A stretch of 64,000 nucleotides of DNA from Actinobacteria bacterium 69-20 (GCA_001897425.1 MKSW01000022.1:116990-180989); one strand, 5' to 3'; positions 8,368 through 17,918 are shown, counted from the first letter of the stretch. Numbers and translations: made by a program. The notes: a model not told the origin generated them from the letters alone.

Positions 8368-9633
8368 ATGCGGCAGCAGGCGACGGAGCACGCGGTGGGG
8401 CAGACGCTCGAGCAATCGACAGCGCAATCGACGACGCCCGCGACCGGGCAATCGACTAGGCAATCGATGGCGACCGGGCCGATCCGGCTGGCCGACCTCA
8501 CCACGATCGGCCTCGGCGGTCCGGCGCCGTCGGTCAGCACGGTGCGCAGCGCGGCGGAGGCGGCCGAGGTGATCGGGGCCGCCGATCGCGACCGCGGGGC
8601 CCTTGTGCTCGGCGGCGGGTCGAACCTCGTGGTGGCCGATGCGGGCATCGACCTTCCCGTCGTGCGCATCGGCATTCCGGGTCTGCACGTCGACATCAGC
8701 GGCACCGAGAAGATCGGGTATGACGCTGCTCTCGCCGATTCCGGTGTCGACGCTCTCGCCCGGGTCGGCGCGGGTGAGAACTGGGACGACGTGGTGGAGG
8801 CGCTGGTCGCCGACGGCTGGGCGGGCGTCGAGACGCTGTCCGGGATCCCGGGCTCGGCCGGGGCCACGCCGGTGCAGAACGTCGGCGCCTACGGGACCGA
8901 GATCGCCGATCTGCTGGTCGATGTCGAGATGTACGACCGCGTGACGGGCGCGCTGCGGACGGTGCCCGCGGCCGAGTTGGGCTTGGGCTATCGGGCCTCG
9001 GTGCTGCGCGGCACCGACCTCGGGGTCGTGACGTCGATCCGGCTTCGGCTCGCGAGAACCGGTGCGCCCGTTCGGTATCCGGAGCTCGCGCGAGTGCTCG
9101 GCATCGCGGTCGGCGGCGTCGCTCCGGCGACCGCGGTGCGCGCGGCGGTGTTGGAGCTGCGCCGCAGCAAGGGGATGGTGCTGGACCCCGCCGACGCCGA
9201 TGCCCGCAGCGTCGGCTCGTTCTTCACGAACCCGATCGTCGACGGCGTGGCGTTGGCGGAGGTGCGGGCGGCGGTGCGCCGACGGCTGGGGCCGGATGCC
9301 CGGATGCCGGAGTATCCGGCGGGGCACGGCGATGCGCGCACGAAGCTGTCGGCGGCCTGGCTCATCGAGCGGGCCGGTTTCCCGAAGGGGTATCCGCTGG
9401 TGCCGGGCGCGGAGCCCGGAACAGGACCTGGTGCGGACCCCGGACTGCGGCCCGCCCGGCCGGAGGCACGCATCGCGGTCTCCACGAAGCACACGCTCGC
9501 CTTGACCAATAGGGGCGGTGGCAGCACCGCGGAGCTGATCGCACTGGCCCGCGAGATCCGGGACGGCGTTCGGGCTGCCTTCGGGGTGTCGCTGCAGGCC
9601 GAACCCGTGCTCCTCGGGGTCGGGCTGGACTGA
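8368..9633 (+). CDS. murB: UDP-N-acetylmuramate dehydrogenase
   Basis: FAD enzyme that reduces UDP-GlcNAc-enolpyruvate to UDP-MurNAc in peptidoglycan synthesis. It shows the FAD-binding GGGSNLVVAD, the SGIPGSAGATPVQNVGAYG block and GSFFTNP with the proton-donor Ser. The first 30 or so residues are a Gln/Ser/Thr-rich tail encoded by repeated CAATCGAC units. ATG 8467 (after that tail) is an alternative start closer to the family N-terminus. A stretch just before ARVGAGENWDD looks inserted and carries a divergent 17-bp motif. Another poorly conserved insert (PGAEPGTGPGADPG) sits near the C-terminus. Confidence 0.95.
   Translation: MRQQATEHAVGQTLEQSTAQSTTPATGQSTRQSMATGPIRLADLTTIGLGGPAPSVSTVRSAAEAAEVIGAADRDRGALVLGGGSNLVVADAGIDLPVVRIGIPGLHVDISGTEKIGYDAALADSGVDALARVGAGENWDDVVEALVADGWAGVETLSGIPGSAGATPVQNVGAYGTEIADLLVDVEMYDRVTGALRTVPAAELGLGYRASVLRGTDLGVVTSIRLRLARTGAPVRYPELARVLGIAVGGVAPATAVRAAVLELRRSKGMVLDPADADARSVGSFFTNPIVDGVALAEVRAAVRRRLGPDARMPEYPAGHGDARTKLSAAWLIERAGFPKGYPLVPGAEPGTGPGADPGLRPARPEARIAVSTKHTLALTNRGGGSTAELIALAREIRDGVRAAFGVSLQAEPVLLGVGLD
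8717..8735 (-). repeat. Divergent copy of dispersed 17-bp motif inside murB
   Basis: GGTATGACGCTGCTCTCGC keeps the first 12 bases of the consensus. It encodes GYDAALA in a loop that is short in other MurB proteins. Confidence 0.4.
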
Positions 9634-9659
9634 TCGACCATGTCGGCGCGCGCCGCGCC

Positions 9660-9676
9660 GCGAACGGCGTCATACC
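9660..9676 (+). repeat. Dispersed 17-bp motif copy
   Basis: GCGAACGGCGTCATACC lies in the murB to L,D-transpeptidase spacer, identical to the copy at 6649-6665. Confidence 0.7.
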
Positions 9677-9804
9677 CGATCCGGGCTGTGAAAACCATGA
9701 GGCGCGCGCGGGAGCCGTATCATGAATGCCGGTGTGTGCCCACGCTGTCGGGCTGGGTTGTGGCCCCCCGCACATCGCTGCGGCCATCGAAACGGAGAAG
9801 AGAC

Positions 9805-11154
9805 ATGCGATCTGTGCTGCCCCGCCGCGTTCCGCGGCATCCCCGCTTCCGCAGCGGCCGAGTCGGGCTCGCCGTTCGGCTGGTAGCGCTCGCAGCGGTG
9901 GGCACGATGGCGCTGGCCGCGTGCACCACGTCCACCCCACCTACGGTCACGGTCACCCAGCATGCGGACGGATCGCAGGTGACGGCTCCGTCGCTGTCCA
10001 CCTCGCCGGGGGCGCCGACATCGTCATCGACGGGCGGTAGTGCGACCCCCACGTCCAGTTCGGCGACCGACGCCATCCGCGTCACCGCGACACCCGCCTT
10101 CGGCAGCTCCGATGTCGGACCGAACGACCCGATCTCGGTGATGGCGTTCCATGCGCAGCTGAAGTCGATGACGATGTCCGGCAGCGACGGGTCCGTGGTG
10201 AACGGGCAGATGGGCGATGGCAACAACTCCTGGTCGAACACGGACAAGCTGAAATACGGTGTGAAGTACACGATTTCGGGCGAAGCGGTCGGCACCGACG
10301 GAACCTCGCAGCCGATCGACGGGACGATCACCACAGTGAAGCCCGCGTCGACGATGGCGGCGTACATCCAGATCCCGAACGATTCGACCGTAGGCATCGC
10401 GGCGCCGATCGTGGTGACATTCGCCGGGACGGTGACGAACCGTGCGGCGGCGGAGAAGGAACTGCACGTCACGATCAATGGTGGGCAGCAGATCGAGGGC
10501 TCGTGGGGCTGGATGCAGGACGAGGACATCCAGGGCAAGGGCGTGAAGCAGTCCCGCGTGCACTTCCGGCCGAAGGACTTCTGGCCGGCGAAGGCGAAGG
10601 TGCACGTCGAGGCGGACCTCTACGGGGTGAACTACGGCACCGGCTGGGGGCGGGAGAACCTCACGCGGGATTTCAACATCGGCCCGAAGATCATCGTCAA
10701 GACCGACATCGAGAAGCACCGGCTGTACGTGATCCAGGACGACCAGGTGATCAAGAACTACCCGGTGTCCTACGGAAAGCCGGCCTCGGTCGACGCCGGG
10801 CGCACGACCGTCTCGGGAGTACACGTGATCACCGAGAAGTTCGAGGTGAAATCGATGTGCAACCCGAAGTACGGGTACTGCGGGATCAAGGAGCCGTGGG
10901 CGGTGCGGATCAACAACAACGGTGAGTTCATCCACGCCAACCCGGAGACCGAGAAGCTCGGCCTGCTCGGCAAGGCCAACATCACACACGGCTGCGTGAA
11001 CATGTCGGTGGCGGACGCGAAGGACTTCTACAACCTCGCCTACTACGGCATCCCGGTCGACGTGGAGGGCACCGGCGTGAAGATGTCCTACTCCGACTAC
11101 ATCTGGGACTGGGGCGTCGACTACAACATGTGGAAGTCGTTCTCGGCGCTGTGA
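9805..11154 (+). CDS. Lipoprotein L,D-transpeptidase (LprQ/LdtMt5-like)
   Basis: Cell-wall enzyme forming 3-3 cross-links in peptidoglycan. 449 residues: a basic start, a hydrophobic segment, lipobox LAAC, a Ser/Thr-rich linker, two Ig-like beta domains, and a YkuD catalytic domain with [10 protein letters not shown] and THGCVNMS, whose Cys397 is the nucleophile. A Trp/Tyr-rich tail follows, as in mycobacterial Ldts. ATG 9805 is preferred because GGAG lies eight bases upstream and it places the signal peptide correctly. The frame is open further upstream. The position between murB and mshA matches Rv0483. The stop codon overlaps the mshA start (GTGA). Confidence 0.93.
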   Translation: MRSVLPRRVPRHPRFRSGRVGLAVRLVALAAVGTMALAACTTSTPPTVTVTQHADGSQVTAPSLSTSPGAPTSSSTGGSATPTSSSATDAIRVTATPAFGSSDVGPNDPISVMAFHAQLKSMTMSGSDGSVVNGQMGDGNNSWSNTDKLKYGVKYTISGEAVGTDGTSQPIDGTITTVKPASTMAAYIQIPNDSTVGIAAPIVVTFAGTVTNRAAAEKELHVTINGGQQIEGSWGWMQDEDIQGKGVKQSRVHFRPKDFWPAKAKVHVEADLYGVNYGTGWGRENLTRDFNIGPKIIVKTDIEKHRLYVIQDDQVIKNYPVSYGKPASVDAGRTTVSGVHVITEKFEVKSMCNPKYGYCGIKEPWAVRINNNGEFIHANPETEKLGLLGKANITHGCVNMSVADAKDFYNLAYYGIPVDVEGTGVKMSYSDYIWDWGVDYNMWKSFSAL

Positions 11155-12572
11155 CCGGGGTCGTTGTGACCGGGGGTGCTGGAATCGAGCGTGTTGGGAT
11201 CGAGGGCGCTGGAGTTGGCGGCCCTGTGATTGGCGGCCCTGTGATCGGGGGCGAACCCCGGTGGCAGACGCGGATCGACTGGGCTGCCGGCCGCCGGCAC
11301 GTCCCGCAGCGCGTCGCGATGCTGTCCGTGCACACCTCTCCGCTGGAACAGCCCGGCAGCGGCGACGCCGGCGGCATGAACGTGTACATCGACCAGGTGG
11401 CCCGGCGGATGGCCAGGCGCGGCGTGCGCGTGGACGTGTTCACCCGGGCCACCGCCTCCGACCAGCCGCCGCGGGTGGAGGTCGAGCCGGGGTATGCGGT
11501 CCGGAACGTGCTAGCCGGGCCGTTCGGCGGGGTCGCGAAGGAGGACCTGCCCGGGCTGCTCTGCCCGTTCGCCGCGCACGTGCTGCGCGCCGCTACCCCG
11601 TACGGCCCCGGGCAACGATTCGACATCGTCCACTCGCACTACTGGCTGTCCGGGCAGGTCGGCCAACTGGTGCGGGACCGGTGGGGCATTCCGCTGGTGC
11701 ACACCGCGCACACCCTCGCGAAGGTGAAGAACGCCGCGCTCGCCGGTGACGACGATCGGCGCGAGCCGCGCGGACGCGAGATCGGCGAGGAGCAGGTCGC
11801 GGCGGAGGCCGACCTGCTGGTGGCCGCGACGGAAAACGAAGCGCGCCAATGGGTCCGGCTCTACGAGGCCGACCCGGACCGCGTCACCGTGGTTCCGCCC
11901 GGGGTCGACGTGCACGCCTTCGCGCCCGCGCCCGCCTCCGCCCGACTAAGAGCCCGTGCCGCGCTGGGTTTCTCCGACCATGACGTCGTTCTCGCCTTTG
12001 CCGGTCGGATCCAGCCGCACAAGGGTCCGGAGGTGCTCGTCCGGGCGCTCGCGGAGCTGCGGCACCGGTATCCCGACAAGCGGTTTCGCGCATTGATCGT
12101 CGGAGACTCGTCGGGCAGCGGGCACACCGAGCCGGACCGGCTGCGCGCGCTCGCCGCCGGGCTGGACGTGGCCGGCGCCGTTCGGCTGATGCCGGCCATG
12201 TCTCCCGCGCGCCTCGCGGACGTGTACCGGGCGGCCGATGTGGTCGCGGTGCCCAGCCATAGCGAGTCGTTCGGGCTCGTCGCCCTGGAGGCGCAGGCCT
12301 GCGGCACGCCCGTGGTCGCCGCTGCCGTGGGCGGACTGCCGGTCGCCGTGCGCGACGGGGTGTCCGGCCTGCTGGTCACGGGGTACCGCCCGGATCAATG
12401 GGCCGACGCACTCGCGTCGATCGCCCTGGATCCGGTGCGGCGGTGCCGCATGGCGATCGCCGCCCGCGCCCATGCGGAGCGGTTCTCCTGGGAGGCGACC
12501 GTGGACCGGCTGCTCGATGCCTACGCGCGGGCCGCGGCGCCGTCGCTGGTGGGGCTCGAGGCCGGGGCGTGA
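11151..12572 (+). CDS. mshA: D-inositol-3-phosphate glycosyltransferase (mycothiol synthesis)
   Basis: Transfers GlcNAc from UDP-GlcNAc to inositol-3-phosphate, the first step to mycothiol. GT4 family, 473 residues. N-lobe motifs are [19 protein letters not shown] and [12 protein letters not shown]-lobe motifs are [13 protein letters not shown] and the E-x7-E element in [22 protein letters not shown] 11151 overlaps the transpeptidase stop by four bases, indicating translational coupling. The first 40 residues are a Gly/Val/Ile-rich repeat tail (GGPVIGG twice) that other MshA proteins lack in this form. It overlaps the YbjN gene by GTGA. Confidence 0.95.
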   Translation: MTGVVVTGGAGIERVGIEGAGVGGPVIGGPVIGGEPRWQTRIDWAAGRRHVPQRVAMLSVHTSPLEQPGSGDAGGMNVYIDQVARRMARRGVRVDVFTRATASDQPPRVEVEPGYAVRNVLAGPFGGVAKEDLPGLLCPFAAHVLRAATPYGPGQRFDIVHSHYWLSGQVGQLVRDRWGIPLVHTAHTLAKVKNAALAGDDDRREPRGREIGEEQVAAEADLLVAATENEARQWVRLYEADPDRVTVVPPGVDVHAFAPAPASARLRARAALGFSDHDVVLAFAGRIQPHKGPEVLVRALAELRHRYPDKRFRALIVGDSSGSGHTEPDRLRALAAGLDVAGAVRLMPAMSPARLADVYRAADVVAVPSHSESFGLVALEAQACGTPVVAAAVGGLPVAVRDGVSGLLVTGYRPDQWADALASIALDPVRRCRMAIAARAHAERFSWEATVDRLLDAYARAAAPSLVGLEAGA

Positions 12573-13057
12573 GCCCGGAGCCGACCGCGGCCGTGATCGA
12601 ACGGGCGCTCGTCGGCATGGGTGTTCCGGTGCACCGGGACGGGGACGACGCCTTTCTCGTCACGCTGCCCGGCGAGCGGCGGCACCGGACGCTGGTGTGG
12701 CTGATCGTCGGCGCCCACGAACTGCTGGTGGAGTCGTTCGTCTGCCGCAAGCCCGACGAGAATGCCGAGGACGTCTACCGGTTCCTGTTGCAGCGCAATG
12801 CGTCCCTGCGGACGGTCGCTTACGCGCTCGACGCGGTGGGCGATATCCACCTCGTCGGGCGCCTGGCCCGGAGCAGCGTCACACCCGAGGAGATCGACAC
12901 CATCCTCGGAGTGGTGCTCGCGACCTCCGACGCCGACTTCAACGCGATCCTGGAGCGGGGATTCGCCTCCGCTATCCGGCGGGAGTGGGCCTGGCGGGTG
13001 TCCCGGGGGGACTCGGTCAAGAACCTGCAGGCGTTCCGGCACCTCATCGGGCAGTAG
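12569..13057 (+). CDS. YbjN-domain protein (Rv0487-like)
   Basis: 162-residue soluble protein with a YbjN-type alpha/beta fold, the family that follows mshA in mycobacteria. Segments such as [21 protein letters not shown] and [14 protein letters not shown] are visible. GTG 12569 overlaps the mshA stop by four bases (GTGA), so it is coupled to mshA. YbjN proteins resemble secretion or chaperone-like folds, but the biochemical role here is unknown; a part in mycothiol metabolism is only inferred from the conserved neighbourhood. The phosphoglycerate mutase gene that follows in mycobacteria is absent, replaced by the toxin-antitoxin insert. Confidence 0.85.
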   Translation: MSPEPTAAVIERALVGMGVPVHRDGDDAFLVTLPGERRHRTLVWLIVGAHELLVESFVCRKPDENAEDVYRFLLQRNASLRTVAYALDAVGDIHLVGRLARSSVTPEEIDTILGVVLATSDADFNAILERGFASAIRREWAWRVSRGDSVKNLQAFRHLIGQ

Positions 13058-13080
13058 GGCCGCCGTCGAGCGGTTCACCC

Positions 13081-13146
13081 CCGCCGAGCGGTGCGAAATT
13101 GCGGACAAAGCGGACACGAAATCGTGCATTTCGCACCGCTCGACGG
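13081..13146 (-). repeat. 66-bp palindromic repeat, copy A
   Basis: Arms CGAGCGGTGCGAAAT and its complement enclose about 30 bases. The interior is the reverse complement of copies B (13778-13845) and C (44731-44792), differing at about six inner positions from B. It lies just upstream of the antitoxin gene. Confidence 0.85.
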
Positions 13147-13172
13147 TGGTATCGAAGTGGTAGCATTCGGCC

Positions 13173-13376
13173 ATGGCGATGACACTTCGGCTGGATGACG
13201 ATCTCGACGCGAAGGTCGCGGAACTCGCGCGGCGCGAGCGGCTCAGCAAGCAACAGTTCGTGATCCGGACCCTTGCGGACTATATCGAGCGTGCGCGGCA
13301 GACGGAGCGAATCCGGGAGTTGGCCGCCTCGGCAGCGGCTGATTATCCGGAGACGCTGCGGAGGCTGGGCGAATGA
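13173..13376 (+). CDS. Ribbon-helix-helix antitoxin of Doc-type module
   Basis: 67-residue protein. It has an N-terminal ribbon-helix-helix DNA-binding domain (MTLRLDDDLDAKVAELARRE, then SKQQFVIRTLADYIERA) and a C-terminal part likely to wrap the toxin. It overlaps the toxin gene by ATGA, so the two are co-translated. It presumably neutralises the toxin and represses its own promoter in the 110-base spacer downstream of the YbjN gene. The pair is bracketed by inverted copies of a palindromic repeat. Confidence 0.88.
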   Translation: MAMTLRLDDDLDAKVAELARRERLSKQQFVIRTLADYIERARQTERIRELAASAAADYPETLRRLGE

Positions 13377-13771
13377 TCCGCTACCTCACCGTCGAGGACG
13401 TCTTCGAGATCGGCGAGGTGGCGTTCGGTGGGTCGGTGACTGCGCGTGACGTGGGTCTCCTGGACTCCGCGTGCCAACGGCCAGCGGCATCCGCATTCGG
13501 CGTCGACGCATACCCCACCTTGTTGGAGAAGGCCGCCGCGCTGCTGCACTCATTGACCGCGAACCATGCCCTGATCGACGGAAACAAGCGCACGGCGTGG
13601 CTGTCCACCGTGGTCTTTCTGCGGCTGAATGGCGCGCGCGTCATTGTCCCCGACGGCTACGACGGGCCTGCGGCACGGCTTGTGCTCGCGATCGCGGACG
13701 GGTCATTGCGCGAGGTGCCCGAGATTGCGAGCCGACTGGCCACGATGGTGGCGCTTCCTGAGCCCGAGTGA
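13373..13771 (+). CDS. Fic/Doc-family toxin
   Basis: 132-residue single-domain Doc-type protein. The core motif HALIDGNKRTAW (about residues 63-74) matches HxxxDGNKR, the nucleotide-binding and catalytic loop. Doc of phage P1 phosphorylates EF-Tu and stops translation; AMP transfer is the other known activity of the fold. The N-terminal segment RYLTVEDVFEIGE is typical of the Doc subgroup. The reading frame and core motif are intact, so it is probably functional. It forms a toxin-antitoxin operon with the gene before it. Confidence 0.92.
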   Translation: MIRYLTVEDVFEIGEVAFGGSVTARDVGLLDSACQRPAASAFGVDAYPTLLEKAAALLHSLTANHALIDGNKRTAWLSTVVFLRLNGARVIVPDGYDGPAARLVLAIADGSLREVPEIASRLATMVALPEPE

Positions 13772-13777
13772 CAAACC

Positions 13778-13845
13778 GGCGCCGAGCGGTGCGAAATGCA
13801 CCGTTTCATGTCCGTTCTGCCCGCAATTTCGCACCGCTCGGCGCC
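13778..13845 (+). repeat. 68-bp palindromic repeat, copy B
   Basis: Perfect 20-bp arms (GGCGCCGAGCGGTGCGAAAT and complement) enclose 28 bases. It begins seven bases after the toxin stop, in inverted orientation relative to copy A. As a strong hairpin between convergent genes it could also terminate transcription. Confidence 0.85.
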
Positions 13846-13857
13846 GGGAGGGGGCAG

Positions 13858-14340
13858 CTACGGGACCTCGGCCGGTTCGCCCGGTTGCGCGATCAACTGG
13901 CCGATCATCACGCCCAGCGCGAGGTCGTCGACCTTGCCGAGGTGCGAGAACATCAGCGACCCGGCCTTGTCGAAGAGCAGCGTGGACGGCGTTCCCTCCA
14001 GGCCGTAGGTGCGCATCGTCACCGGGATCGAATCGCCGTCGTGCCGGTCGATGCCCACCGGGAACCGCACCCCGAACTCGTGCAGGAACACCTTGAGCGC
14101 GTCCGGGCCCGTCACCTCGTGGTGCTCGAAGACCGTGTGCAACCCCACCACCGCGACATTCGGGAACATCCGCTGCACGCGCTGCGCCTGCGGGATGCCG
14201 TAGTTCACGCATCCGGCGCACAGCATCTGGAACGCCTCGACCAGTACCACCTTTCCGCGCAGCGAGGCCAGCGGAGACGGCGTCCCGATCCACTCCTCGA
14301 CGTCGAACTCGGGTGCTGGAACGTGTTGCGCCGGTGCCAT
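13858..14340 (-). CDS. Thioredoxin-fold protein with CxxC (TlpA/redoxin-like)
   Basis: 160 residues from ATG 14340. It opens with APEFDVEEWIG, has GKVVLVEAFQMLCAGCVNYG with active-site CAGC, and a later EGTPSTLLFDKAG containing the cis-Pro. No signal peptide is visible, so it is probably cytosolic and handles thiol-disulfide or peroxide chemistry. The frame is open up to GTG 14427 (189 residues), but the extra residues look unrelated to the family. CAGC in place of CPPC/CGPC is unusual for TlpA. It is convergent with the toxin-antitoxin cassette and is not linked to any partner. Confidence 0.75.
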   Translation of the reverse strand: MAPAQHVPAPEFDVEEWIGTPSPLASLRGKVVLVEAFQMLCAGCVNYGIPQAQRVQRMFPNVAVVGLHTVFEHHEVTGPDALKVFLHEFGVRFPVGIDRHDGDSIPVTMRTYGLEGTPSTLLFDKAGSLMFSHLGKVDDLALGVMIGQLIAQPGEPAEVP

Positions 14341-14536
14341 ATCTCCACCATAGGAGGCCGACCCGTCAGCGTCCGTGGACATCGTCGGGATGGCGGAACG
14401 CGCGTTGTCGGTGGGCTGGGATACCACCGCCTATGACGCCTCTCGCGCCTCGCGGCGGCGGTCTTCCGTGATTGTGCGGAGCACGTATTGAACGATTTGT
14501 CAAGTGGACGTACGTGCCCTGACCTGCGGTAACGGC

Positions 14537-14565
14537 TTGAGACGAAGGTCATGATGTGGTAATGT
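14537..14565 (+). promoter_or_regulatory. Sigma-A-type promoter of carD
   Basis: TTGAGA (14537-14542) and TAATGT (14560-14565) are separated by 17 bases and end 27 bases before the carD ATG. The spacer is otherwise gene-free. Confidence 0.6.
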
Positions 14566-14592
14566 GAGTGGGGCGAAAGGGGCACGTGACAT

Positions 14593-15087
14593 ATGTCGTT
14601 CAAGGTTGGCGAAACCGTTGTTTATCCCCATCATGGGGCGGCTCTCATCGAGGCCACCGAAACTCGAATCGTCAAGGGCGTGGAGAAGCTCTACCTCGTC
14701 CTGAAGGTCGCCCAGGGCGATCTGACGGTGAAAGTTCCGGCCGAGAACGCCGAGGTAGTCGGCGTTCGCGATGTGGTCGACCAGGCGGGCTTGGATCACG
14801 TCTTCGACGTCCTTCGGGCGCCGCATACCGAGGAGCCGACCAACTGGTCGCGGCGGTACAAGGCCAACCTGGAGAAGCTGGCGTCCGGCGATGTGAACAA
14901 GGTCGCCGAAGTGGTCCGCGATCTCTGGCGTCGCGATAGGGAACGCGGCCTGTCGGCGGGCGAGAAGCGCATGCTGGCGAAGGCGCGGCAGATCCTAGTG
15001 TCGGAACTCGCACTCGCGGAAGAGACCGATGAGGACAAGGCCGAAGGCATCCTCGACGAGGTGTTGGCTTCGGCCGAAGCGGCCTGA
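14593..15087 (+). CDS. carD: CarD/CdnL RNA-polymerase-binding transcription factor
   Basis: Essential global regulator that binds the RNA polymerase beta subunit and stabilises the open complex at ribosomal and many other promoters. 164 residues. It has an N-terminal Tudor-like RNAP-interaction domain ([18 protein letters not shown]) and a C-terminal helical DNA-binding domain ending in an acidic tail. The conserved Trp that wedges the bubble edge is in NWSRR or [15 protein letters not shown]. It is monocistronic here, with its own promoter and a strong terminator. In M. tuberculosis it precedes ispD; here an MFS exporter on the other strand follows. Confidence 0.97.
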   Translation: MSFKVGETVVYPHHGAALIEATETRIVKGVEKLYLVLKVAQGDLTVKVPAENAEVVGVRDVVDQAGLDHVFDVLRAPHTEEPTNWSRRYKANLEKLASGDVNKVAEVVRDLWRRDRERGLSAGEKRMLAKARQILVSELALAEETDEDKAEGILDEVLASAEAA

Positions 15088-15107
15088 TCCGCCGGCAGAG
15101 TTCAATC

Positions 15108-15151
15108 CGGCGTGTGGCCCCGGGGCGCTTGCTCTCCGGGGCCACACGCCG
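15108..15151 (+). terminator. Terminator of carD
   Basis: Perfect 14-bp arms (CGGCGTGTGGCCCC and complement) with a 16-base loop begin 20 bases after the carD stop codon. There is no strong U-tract, as is common in high-GC actinobacteria. Confidence 0.75.
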
Positions 15152-15217
15152 ATGTCACGGGTGTAGCGGCCCCCGCGCTTTGAGCGATCGGCGTGGGCAT
15201 GCCGGCTGCTGTCGGCG

Positions 15218-16522
15218 TCAGTGCAGGTCGTCCTCGATCTTCCAGTCGCGGACCACGACGAGCCCCCCGATGAGCATGGGCGCCAGGGTGCAGATCATGG
15301 CGATCAGCGGAAGCGTGGAACCGCCCGAGATGTCGTGCAGGAAGCCGAATCCCACCGGGCCGATCGACGCGAGCAGGTAGCCCACCGACTGTCCGAATGC
15401 CGACAGGGCGGTGGTCCCGGCGTGGGTGCGGGCGCGGAGTGCCATCAGTGTCAGCGCCATCGGGAACGCGCCGAGCCCGAACCCGATCAATATGCCGTGG
15501 ATCCAGGTCAAGGTGGCCGGCATGAAAATCAGCCCGAGGTAGCCGATCACCGTCGCCCCGATGAACGTCGCGACAAGCGCGCCCTGCCGCTTGATCGCGC
15601 CGAGCAGGGCAGGGACCACCGCGGAGACCGGGATGCCCATCGCGGTAATGATGGCCATGATCCCGCCGGCCGCTCCCTGGGACATCCCGGCGTCGGTGAG
15701 CACCGTCGGCATCCAGCCGAACACGACGTAGGCCTGCAGCGATTGCATGCCGAAGAACACGGCCATCGCCCAGGCGTGCGGGCTGCGGGCGAGCGCGAAC
15801 ACGCCGATCCGGGGGGCCGGCACCGCGGCGGCGGAGCCGCCGGGAACGGCGTCATCTCCGGCACTCATCGCAGCGGGACGGACGGCCCGCGGCGCACGCA
15901 CCACGGCGGCGACCCACGGCACGATCGCGACCGCCGAGGTTGCCGCCCACATGCCGATGCCGAGACGCCAGGTACCGCCGAGGCCGTGTTCGATCGGCAG
16001 CGTGATCCCGGCGCCCACCGTCTGGCCGATCATCAGCATCGTGGTGTAAAGGGCCGTCATCGGGCCGATCGCCGACGGGAAGTGCAGCCGGATCAGGCCG
16101 GGGAGCAGCACGTTGCCGATGGCGATCCCGCCGAGCGCGAGGATCGACCCGGCGAACAGCGCCCAGGTGCCGGCCACCATCGCGCGGAGCAGCTGGCCGC
16201 CGGTGAGCGCGACGAGCGCCAGCACGACCGCGCGGTGCGAGCCGATCCGCTGCGCCAGCCCGGAGACAGTGAAGCCGATCACCGCGAAGCACAGCGTCGG
16301 CAGCGCCAGCAGCAGCCCGGCAACGGTATCGCCGAGCCCCGTCGACCGCTGCAGCTCGGGGATCACCACGCCGAGCGCGTTGACGGCCGGGCGCAGGTTG
16401 AGCGCGAGGAGCACGACCGCGGTGATCATCACCAGGCCGCCGGTCAGCCGGGCGCGTTTCGCGGAGGCCGTGAGCCGGGTCAGCAATCCGACGGATCCCC
16501 GACTCGGCTCCTCGATGCTCAC
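15218..16522 (-). CDS. MFS transporter, CynX/NimT family
   Basis: 434-residue inner-membrane transporter with about 12 hydrophobic helices in two halves. The first helix lies at about residues 29-50. The segment LNLRPAVNALGVVIPELQ and repeated Gly-rich helices are typical of the cyanate/2-nitroimidazole group of MFS proteins. Members export or take up small nitrogenous compounds; the substrate here is unknown. The central cytoplasmic loop contains a divergent copy of the 17-bp motif. It stands alone, convergent with carD. Confidence 0.88.
   Translation of the reverse strand: MSIEEPSRGSVGLLTRLTASAKRARLTGGLVMITAVVLLALNLRPAVNALGVVIPELQRSTGLGDTVAGLLLALPTLCFAVIGFTVSGLAQRIGSHRAVVLALVALTGGQLLRAMVAGTWALFAGSILALGGIAIGNVLLPGLIRLHFPSAIGPMTALYTTMLMIGQTVGAGITLPIEHGLGGTWRLGIGMWAATSAVAIVPWVAAVVRAPRAVRPAAMSAGDDAVPGGSAAAVPAPRIGVFALARSPHAWAMAVFFGMQSLQAYVVFGWMPTVLTDAGMSQGAAGGIMAIITAMGIPVSAVVPALLGAIKRQGALVATFIGATVIGYLGLIFMPATLTWIHGILIGFGLGAFPMALTLMALRARTHAGTTALSAFGQSVGYLLASIGPVGFGFLHDISGGSTLPLIAMICTLAPMLIGGLVVVRDWKIEDDLH
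15842..15858 (+). repeat. Divergent copy of dispersed 17-bp motif in MFS gene
   Basis: GGGAACGGCGTCATCTC differs from the consensus mainly at the right end. It lies in the predicted central loop of the transporter. Confidence 0.4.
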
Positions 16523-16645
16523 TGACGCAGAATACGGCCCGCGAACGCCCCGGCTGCGCCTGCCGTGGGCGACCGGGGAGCGGGTTCGGGCGGAAGGCGG
16601 GTCCGATGCGCGGCGGGGGTCCGCGAGCTGGCAGGCTTACCGGTT

Positions 16646-17452
16646 ATGACGACAATCGCGATCCTGGGCGCGGGCAAGATCGGTGAGGCACTGCTCTCCG
16701 GGCTGATCTCGGCCGGCCGACCGGTCGACACGCTGATGTTCTCGGAGCGGTCGGACGAGCGCACTGCCGAGCTCGTCGCCCGATACGGCGTGCGCGCGGT
16801 GACCCCGGCCGAGGCGGCAGCCGAGGCGGACGTCGTCATCGTCGCGGTCAAGCCGCAGGACATCGACCCGTTGTTGCACCAGATCGCGCCCGCGATCACC
16901 GAGGGCACCCTGGTGGTGTCCGTGGCCGCCGGGCTGCCGACGGCGCTCTACGAGGCGCGGTTACCGGCCGGGGTCCCGGTGGTGCGGGTGATGCCCAATA
17001 CGCCGATCGTGGTGCGGGAGGCGATGAGCGCGATCTCGCCCGGGTCGCACGCGACGGCGGAGCACCTGCAGCTGGTGCAAGATCTGCTGTCCTCGGTCGG
17101 CAAGGTGGTGCGGGTGCCGGAATCGCAGCAGGACGCGGTGACGGCGCTGTCCGGCTCCGGGCCGGCGTACTTCTTCTTCCTGGTCGAGGCGATGATCGAC
17201 GCCGGGATCCTGCTGGGCCTGCCGCGCAGCGTCGCCGCGCAGCTGATCATCCAGTCCGCGGTCGGTTCGGCGATGATGCTGCGCGACTCCGGGGAGCACC
17301 CGGTCACGTTGCGCGAGGCGGTCACCTCGCCCGGCGGCACGACGATCGCGGCGATCCGGGAGTTGGAGAACCACGGGGTGCGGGCGGCGCTGCTGTCGGC
17401 GATCGAGGCCGCGGCCAAGCGTTCGACGGAACTCGGCCAGGCGGGCCGCTGA
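16646..17452 (+). CDS. proC: Pyrroline-5-carboxylate reductase
   Basis: Reduces pyrroline-5-carboxylate to proline with NAD(P)H, the last step of proline synthesis. 268 residues, usual length. It has an N-terminal Rossmann motif GAGKIG, MPNTP in the middle, and the C-terminal dimerisation domain with LSGSGPAYFF and TSPGGTT (substrate-binding Ser/Thr loop). ATG 16646 fits the family N-terminus; the frame is open 27 codons further up. It is followed by the HTH protein and bS22, the order seen in M. tuberculosis (Rv0500-Rv0500B). Confidence 0.96.
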   Translation: MTTIAILGAGKIGEALLSGLISAGRPVDTLMFSERSDERTAELVARYGVRAVTPAEAAAEADVVIVAVKPQDIDPLLHQIAPAITEGTLVVSVAAGLPTALYEARLPAGVPVVRVMPNTPIVVREAMSAISPGSHATAEHLQLVQDLLSSVGKVVRVPESQQDAVTALSGSGPAYFFFLVEAMIDAGILLGLPRSVAAQLIIQSAVGSAMMLRDSGEHPVTLREAVTSPGGTTIAAIRELENHGVRAALLSAIEAAAKRSTELGQAGR

Positions 17453-17642
17453 ATCGCGGCCGGAGCGCATCTGTCGCGAATGTGCGGGGAGGCAGCGGGC
17501 AACAGCCTGCCGCGCGTCACGGGAGAAAATTCCTGTCGCTTTCGTCCCACCAGTCACGCTAGAGTACTTCCAGGCACGAGCGCGACAGTGTCCGCCGGAG
17601 GGGAAGCCGGCGGCGTGATGCGTGCCGAGAAAACGGTGCCCC

Positions 17643-17918
17643 ATGCCAGACGACAAGCCGAGGGATTCCATCACCCCCGACCGGCCAGCTGCGCGTGCGC
17701 GGCACACCGCCGGGGCCGCGCCGAACGATCCGGCGCTGGCCGAGATGCGCTTCTTCACCGTCGCCGAGGTCGCCGAGGTGATGCGGGTGTCGCGGATGAC
17801 GGTGTACCGCCTCGTGCACTCAGGAGAGCTGCCCGCGGTCCGGGTCGGCAGGAGTTTTCGGGTGCCGCAGCGCGCGGTGCACGAGTACCTGCGTGCGGCC
17901 TTCACCGACGCTGGCTGA
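17643..17918 (+). CDS. Excisionase-like helix-turn-helix protein (Rv0500A-like)
   Basis: 91 residues from ATG 17643. GTG 17622 would add seven. A variable polar N-terminus precedes a MerR/BldC-type winged helix: [22 protein letters not shown], then [16 protein letters not shown]. Such small proteins lie between proC and the bS22 gene in many actinobacteria. They lack an effector domain and probably bind DNA as oligomers. Target genes are unknown. It may use its own promoter in the 190-base spacer after proC. Confidence 0.88.
   Translation: MPDDKPRDSITPDRPAARARHTAGAAPNDPALAEMRFFTVAEVAEVMRVSRMTVYRLVHSGELPAVRVGRSFRVPQRAVHEYLRAAFTDAG

Noticed and set aside
15221..16525. Plus-strand open frame of 434 codons
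   Set aside because: Exact antisense of the MFS transporter; charged, repetitive sequence without helices.
17452..17643. Promoter for the HTH/bS22 genes (TAGAGT near 17560)
   Set aside because: No -35 box at an acceptable distance; not reported as a feature.
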